Program-made: the position numbers and the translations under genes
Part shown: piece by piece, positions 62,547-64,000 of the stretch
Layout: each line of letters begins with the position of its first letter
How positions within the stretch are numbered: position 1 is the first letter of the stretch
Notes under the pieces: generated by a model
What the model saw: the letters and a program-made list of their open reading frames with translations, nothing else
What the model was told of the DNA's origin: nothing
Database searches by the model: none
DNA from: an uncultured Ramlibacter sp.
GTDB lineage: Bacteria > Pseudomonadota > Gammaproteobacteria > Burkholderiales > Burkholderiaceae_C
Assembly: GCF_936925435.1 (NCBI RefSeq)
Contig: NZ_CAKZHQ010000051.1
Span: 62,001-126,000 of the forward strand
Direction: 5' to 3'
DNA: 64,000 bases

Positions 62547-63167
62547 ATGTCCTTGAGCCTGTCCTACCACCCGTATTCCCGCGCCGCCGGCACTCTCTGG
62601 GCGCTGGAGGAAGCCGGTGTTGCCTGCACGCTGGAGCTCGTCGACATCATGAAGGGCGAGCAAAAGCAGCCGCCGCTGACCGGCAAGAACGCCATGGGCA
62701 AGATCCCCACCCTGGTCGATGGCGATGTGGTCGTCACCGAGGCAGCGGCCATCGCGCTGTACCTGGCCGACCGCTACGCGCCTGGCCGGCTGGCGCCGGC
62801 GCTGGAGGATCCTCGGCGCGGCACCTACCTGCGCTGGTCGTTCTTCGCGCCCAGCGTGATCGAGCCGGCCGTGATGGCCAAGAACTCGGGCTGGGAGGTC
62901 AAGGAGATGGCAGCCGGCTGGGGCAACTTCGAGTCCATGATCGCCTCGGCGGAAAGTGCCATCGCGGCCGGGCCCTACCTGCTGGGCGAGCAGTTTTCGA
63001 TGGCGGACGTGGTGTTCGGCGGCACGCTGCGTTTCATGATGGGCTTCAAGCAGATCGAGCCCCGGCCCGCCTTCACGGACTATGTGGCCCGGCTCGATGC
63101 CCGGCCGGCCTTCCAGCGCGCCGACGCGCGCAACCTGCAGATGCGCAAGCAACTGGGCCTTCAGTAG
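62547..63167 (+). CDS. Glutathione S-transferase-like protein
   Basis: The 206-residue protein has a thioredoxin-like GST N-terminus ([40 protein letters not shown], with the cis-Pro and the ESxAI-type glutathione site as TEAAAI) and an all-helical C-terminus with [21 protein letters not shown] precedes ATG 62547. It is inserted between pccB and pccA and presumably shares their transcript. A metabolic role there is not established. Confidence 0.88.
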   Translation: MSLSLSYHPYSRAAGTLWALEEAGVACTLELVDIMKGEQKQPPLTGKNAMGKIPTLVDGDVVVTEAAAIALYLADRYAPGRLAPALEDPRRGTYLRWSFFAPSVIEPAVMAKNSGWEVKEMAAGWGNFESMIASAESAIAAGPYLLGEQFSMADVVFGGTLRFMMGFKQIEPRPAFTDYVARLDARPAFQRADARNLQMRKQLGLQ

Positions 63168-63184
63168 CCCCGACGGAGAGAAAA

Positions 63185-64000
<816 letters not shown>

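Overview
The window looks like chromosomal DNA of a high-GC betaproteobacterium, most likely family Comamonadaceae (Burkholderiales). Signs are roughly 68-70% GC, dense short-spaced operons, many Bug/BMP-type solute-binding proteins, an RFN-controlled RibH2-type lumazine synthase, and dispersed repeats that I recall from Comamonadaceae genomes. No phage, CRISPR array, rRNA or intact tRNA was seen. One gene block (about 44.16-46.2 kb) is clearly lower in GC than its surroundings.

Layout. 0-1.6 kb: 3' end of an 8-oxoguanine deaminase gene, then an FMN riboswitch and ribH. 1.6-11.1 kb: three DUF4214 proteins (one RTX-like and probably type I secreted, two lipoproteins), a glycerate 2-kinase, an IclR regulator divergent from an unknown gene, and an HTH-only LysR-like ORF. 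11.1-16.3 kb: iorA-iorB-Bug-thioesterase operon for aryl-2-oxoacid oxidation. 16.4-19.2 kb: PQQ-type sugar dehydrogenase and dihaem cytochrome c, divergent from a LysR gene. 19.2-21.7 kb: small genes, an ureidoglycolate-lyase-like protein and an alpha/beta hydrolase broken by one TAG codon. 21.7-39.1 kb: a purine block with xdhAB, a divergent LysR, a BMP-type nucleoside/purine ABC transporter, an adenine deaminase-type enzyme, a second BMP protein and guanine deaminase, interrupted by DoxX/DUF4287/TetR and DUF6165/TPR genes. 39.1-48.7 kb: Tat-lipoprotein intradiol dioxygenase, a BaeSR-like two-component system, dcd, GFA and VOC proteins, a low-GC acyltransferase-SGNH gene, an ornithine cyclodeaminase-family reductase and small envelope proteins. 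48.7-53.8 kb: recJ, lolC/E and lolD. 53.8-57 kb: accessory genes and a repeat-rich intergenic stretch. 57-64 kb: methylmalonyl-CoA mutase, meaB, a kinase-fold gene, pccB, a GST and the start of pccA, with a divergent GntR gene.

How the genes work together. Purines would enter through the BMP/YufOPQ-type importer. They would be deaminated by the adenine, guanine and 8-oxoguanine deaminases, oxidised by XdhAB and possibly finished by the AllA-like enzyme. The last 7 kb convert propionyl-CoA through methylmalonyl-CoA to succinyl-CoA. The IorAB operon turns aryl-pyruvates into aryl-acetyl-CoA.

The most unusual signal is a roughly 57-bp repeat with a fixed 44-nt spacing between its two conserved ends. 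It lies in an intergenic region and also, always in the same reading frame, inside xdhA, iorB, a kinase-like gene and possibly xdhB. A second, GC-rich repeat of about 80 bp is inserted in frame in the [2Fe-2S] region of XdhA.
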